Assembly: GCF_002135355.1 (NCBI RefSeq)
Contig: NZ_NEGE01000003.1
Span: 62,001 to 126,000 of the forward strand
Length of the DNA stretch: 64,000 nucleotides
DNA from: Acinetobacter sp. ANC 4169
Lineage (GTDB): Bacteria; Pseudomonadota; Gammaproteobacteria; Pseudomonadales; Moraxellaceae
Reading direction: 5' to 3'
Below, piece after piece: positions 63,509 through 64,000 of the stretch (positions are counted from its first letter, which is position 1; the number at the start of each line of letters is the position of its first letter). The notes beneath the pieces are model-generated. The model was not told where the DNA came from. It saw only the letters and a program-made list of their open reading frames with translations, and made no database searches. A program made the position numbers and the translations under genes.

Positions 63509-64000
63509 TCACCCTGACAAATTAAATTCCATCGGCAATTCACTTCTATCTGTTTCAATGATTAATTTATATTTATGAAAATCCCCCAATTTAATCTCAC
63601 CAAAATTAAAATTTTGTTGCTGATTATTAAGTAAATATTTCATGTCCGTCGTGACTGCAATTTCTTTTTTATTGTCGTCGAGAATGGTTATTTTTTTAAT
63701 TTGGACATGCGTATTGGTATCATTTTTCACATTTAATGAAAGCTGTGATCCGTTGTATACTGGATTAAAATTTAGTTTAACCTTTTCTTGTATCCCAACG
63801 AAGAGGGGCATAGAAATATTAAATAGGAAATTGACCTTAGATTCTTTTACAGTTGGGGCAATTTCATTAAAAATGATTCGCCAAGTTTCTTCTTTTTTTT
63901 GGGGTTGCATTTGAGTAAAACCCACCCGAACAATCTGCTTACTATTGGGCTGTAATACAAAGTTTTTAGGATTGATCACCACAGAAGTATCAGGTTCCAA
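63509..64000 (-). CDS. PapD-like fimbrial chaperone, 5' end outside window
   Basis: At least 163 C-terminal residues of a periplasmic pilus chaperone. The first domain ends with strands NSKQIVRVGFTQMQP (G1-type donor-strand region is VVINPKNFVLQP) and EETWRIIFNEI (F1), then domain 2 with VKLNFNPVYNGSQLSLNVKN and NFGEIKLGDFHKYKLIIETD. The frame stays open to base 64000, so the apparent first residue is not the real start. Part of an AT-rich chaperone-usher operon whose earlier genes lie beyond the window. Confidence 0.85.
   Translation of the reverse strand: MEPDTSVVINPKNFVLQPNSKQIVRVGFTQMQPQKKEETWRIIFNEIAPTVKESKVNFLFNISMPLFVGIQEKVKLNFNPVYNGSQLSLNVKNDTNTHVQIKKITILDDNKKEIAVTTDMKYLLNNQQQNFNFGEIKLGDFHKYKLIIETDRSELPMEFNLSG

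Noticed and set aside
1-64000. tRNA, rRNA, CRISPR array, intact insertion sequence or prophage
   Set aside because: I found no cloverleaf with a proper acceptor and T-loop, no regularly spaced repeats and no transposase, integrase or phage structural gene. The thrS hairpin is an isolated anticodon-arm mimic, not a tRNA.

Overview
The window reads as chromosomal DNA of a gammaproteobacterium of the Moraxellaceae, most likely Acinetobacter. This is inferred from protein sequences and gene neighbourhoods: PiuC-linked siderophore receptors, metX-metW, tatABC, a ThrS/IF3 pair with separate L35/L20, the rlmN-pilF-rodZ-ispG-hisS-yfgM-bamB-der order, and a Csu-like chaperone-usher locus. I cannot fix the species. 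No rRNA, tRNA, CRISPR array, intact insertion sequence or prophage was seen.

Layout. 1-848: 5' part of trigger factor. 1.4-9.1 kb: iron-acquisition island with two TonB-dependent catecholate-type receptors, each followed by a PiuC-type Fe(II)/2-oxoglutarate dioxygenase, the second also by an FMN alpha-hydroxy-acid dehydrogenase. Both receptors have Fur-box-like palindromes upstream, one lying exactly in a promoter spacer. 9.1-13.5 kb: leuA, then the overlapping chain metX-metW-Sel1 protein. 13.5-22.5 kb: GNAT enzyme, rdgB, AEC transporter, tatABC, a PhoX-type Tat lipoprotein, an NRDE protein, lgt and two paralogous small membrane proteins. 22.6-30.9 kb: translation genes rplT, rpmI, infC (AUU start) and thrS (leader hairpin mimicking the tRNA-Thr anticodon arm), split by about 5 kb of unrelated genes (MFS, double-TonB-domain protein, YqaA, GST, small heat-shock protein, a Band-7-like remnant). 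31-35.5 kb: DSD1-type PLP enzyme with a sugar-lactone oxidase, then an acyl-CoA synthetase. 35.6-42.3 kb: darP, npr, rapZ, panC, panB, folK, pcnB, a ComEA-like protein and mazG. 42.6-46.9 kb: three unrecognised exported proteins in one operon, two with FlgT-like features. 47.6-58.6 kb: a BamE-like lipoprotein, a phosphopantetheinyl transferase, the der/bamB/yfgM/hisS/ispG/rodZ/pilF/rlmN cluster, ndk and iscX. 58.6-60.5 kb: PAP2 phosphatase and GT4 glycosyltransferase. 60.7-64 kb: AT-rich chaperone-usher pilus genes running off the window edge.

The points most worth a second look are the thrS operator hairpin, the three-gene FlgT-like export operon, the small upstream reading frame and stem-loop before leuA, the AUU start of infC with the relocated rpmI-rplT leader, and the doubled receptor-dioxygenase module. 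All homology statements come from reading the translations by eye; no database search was run.
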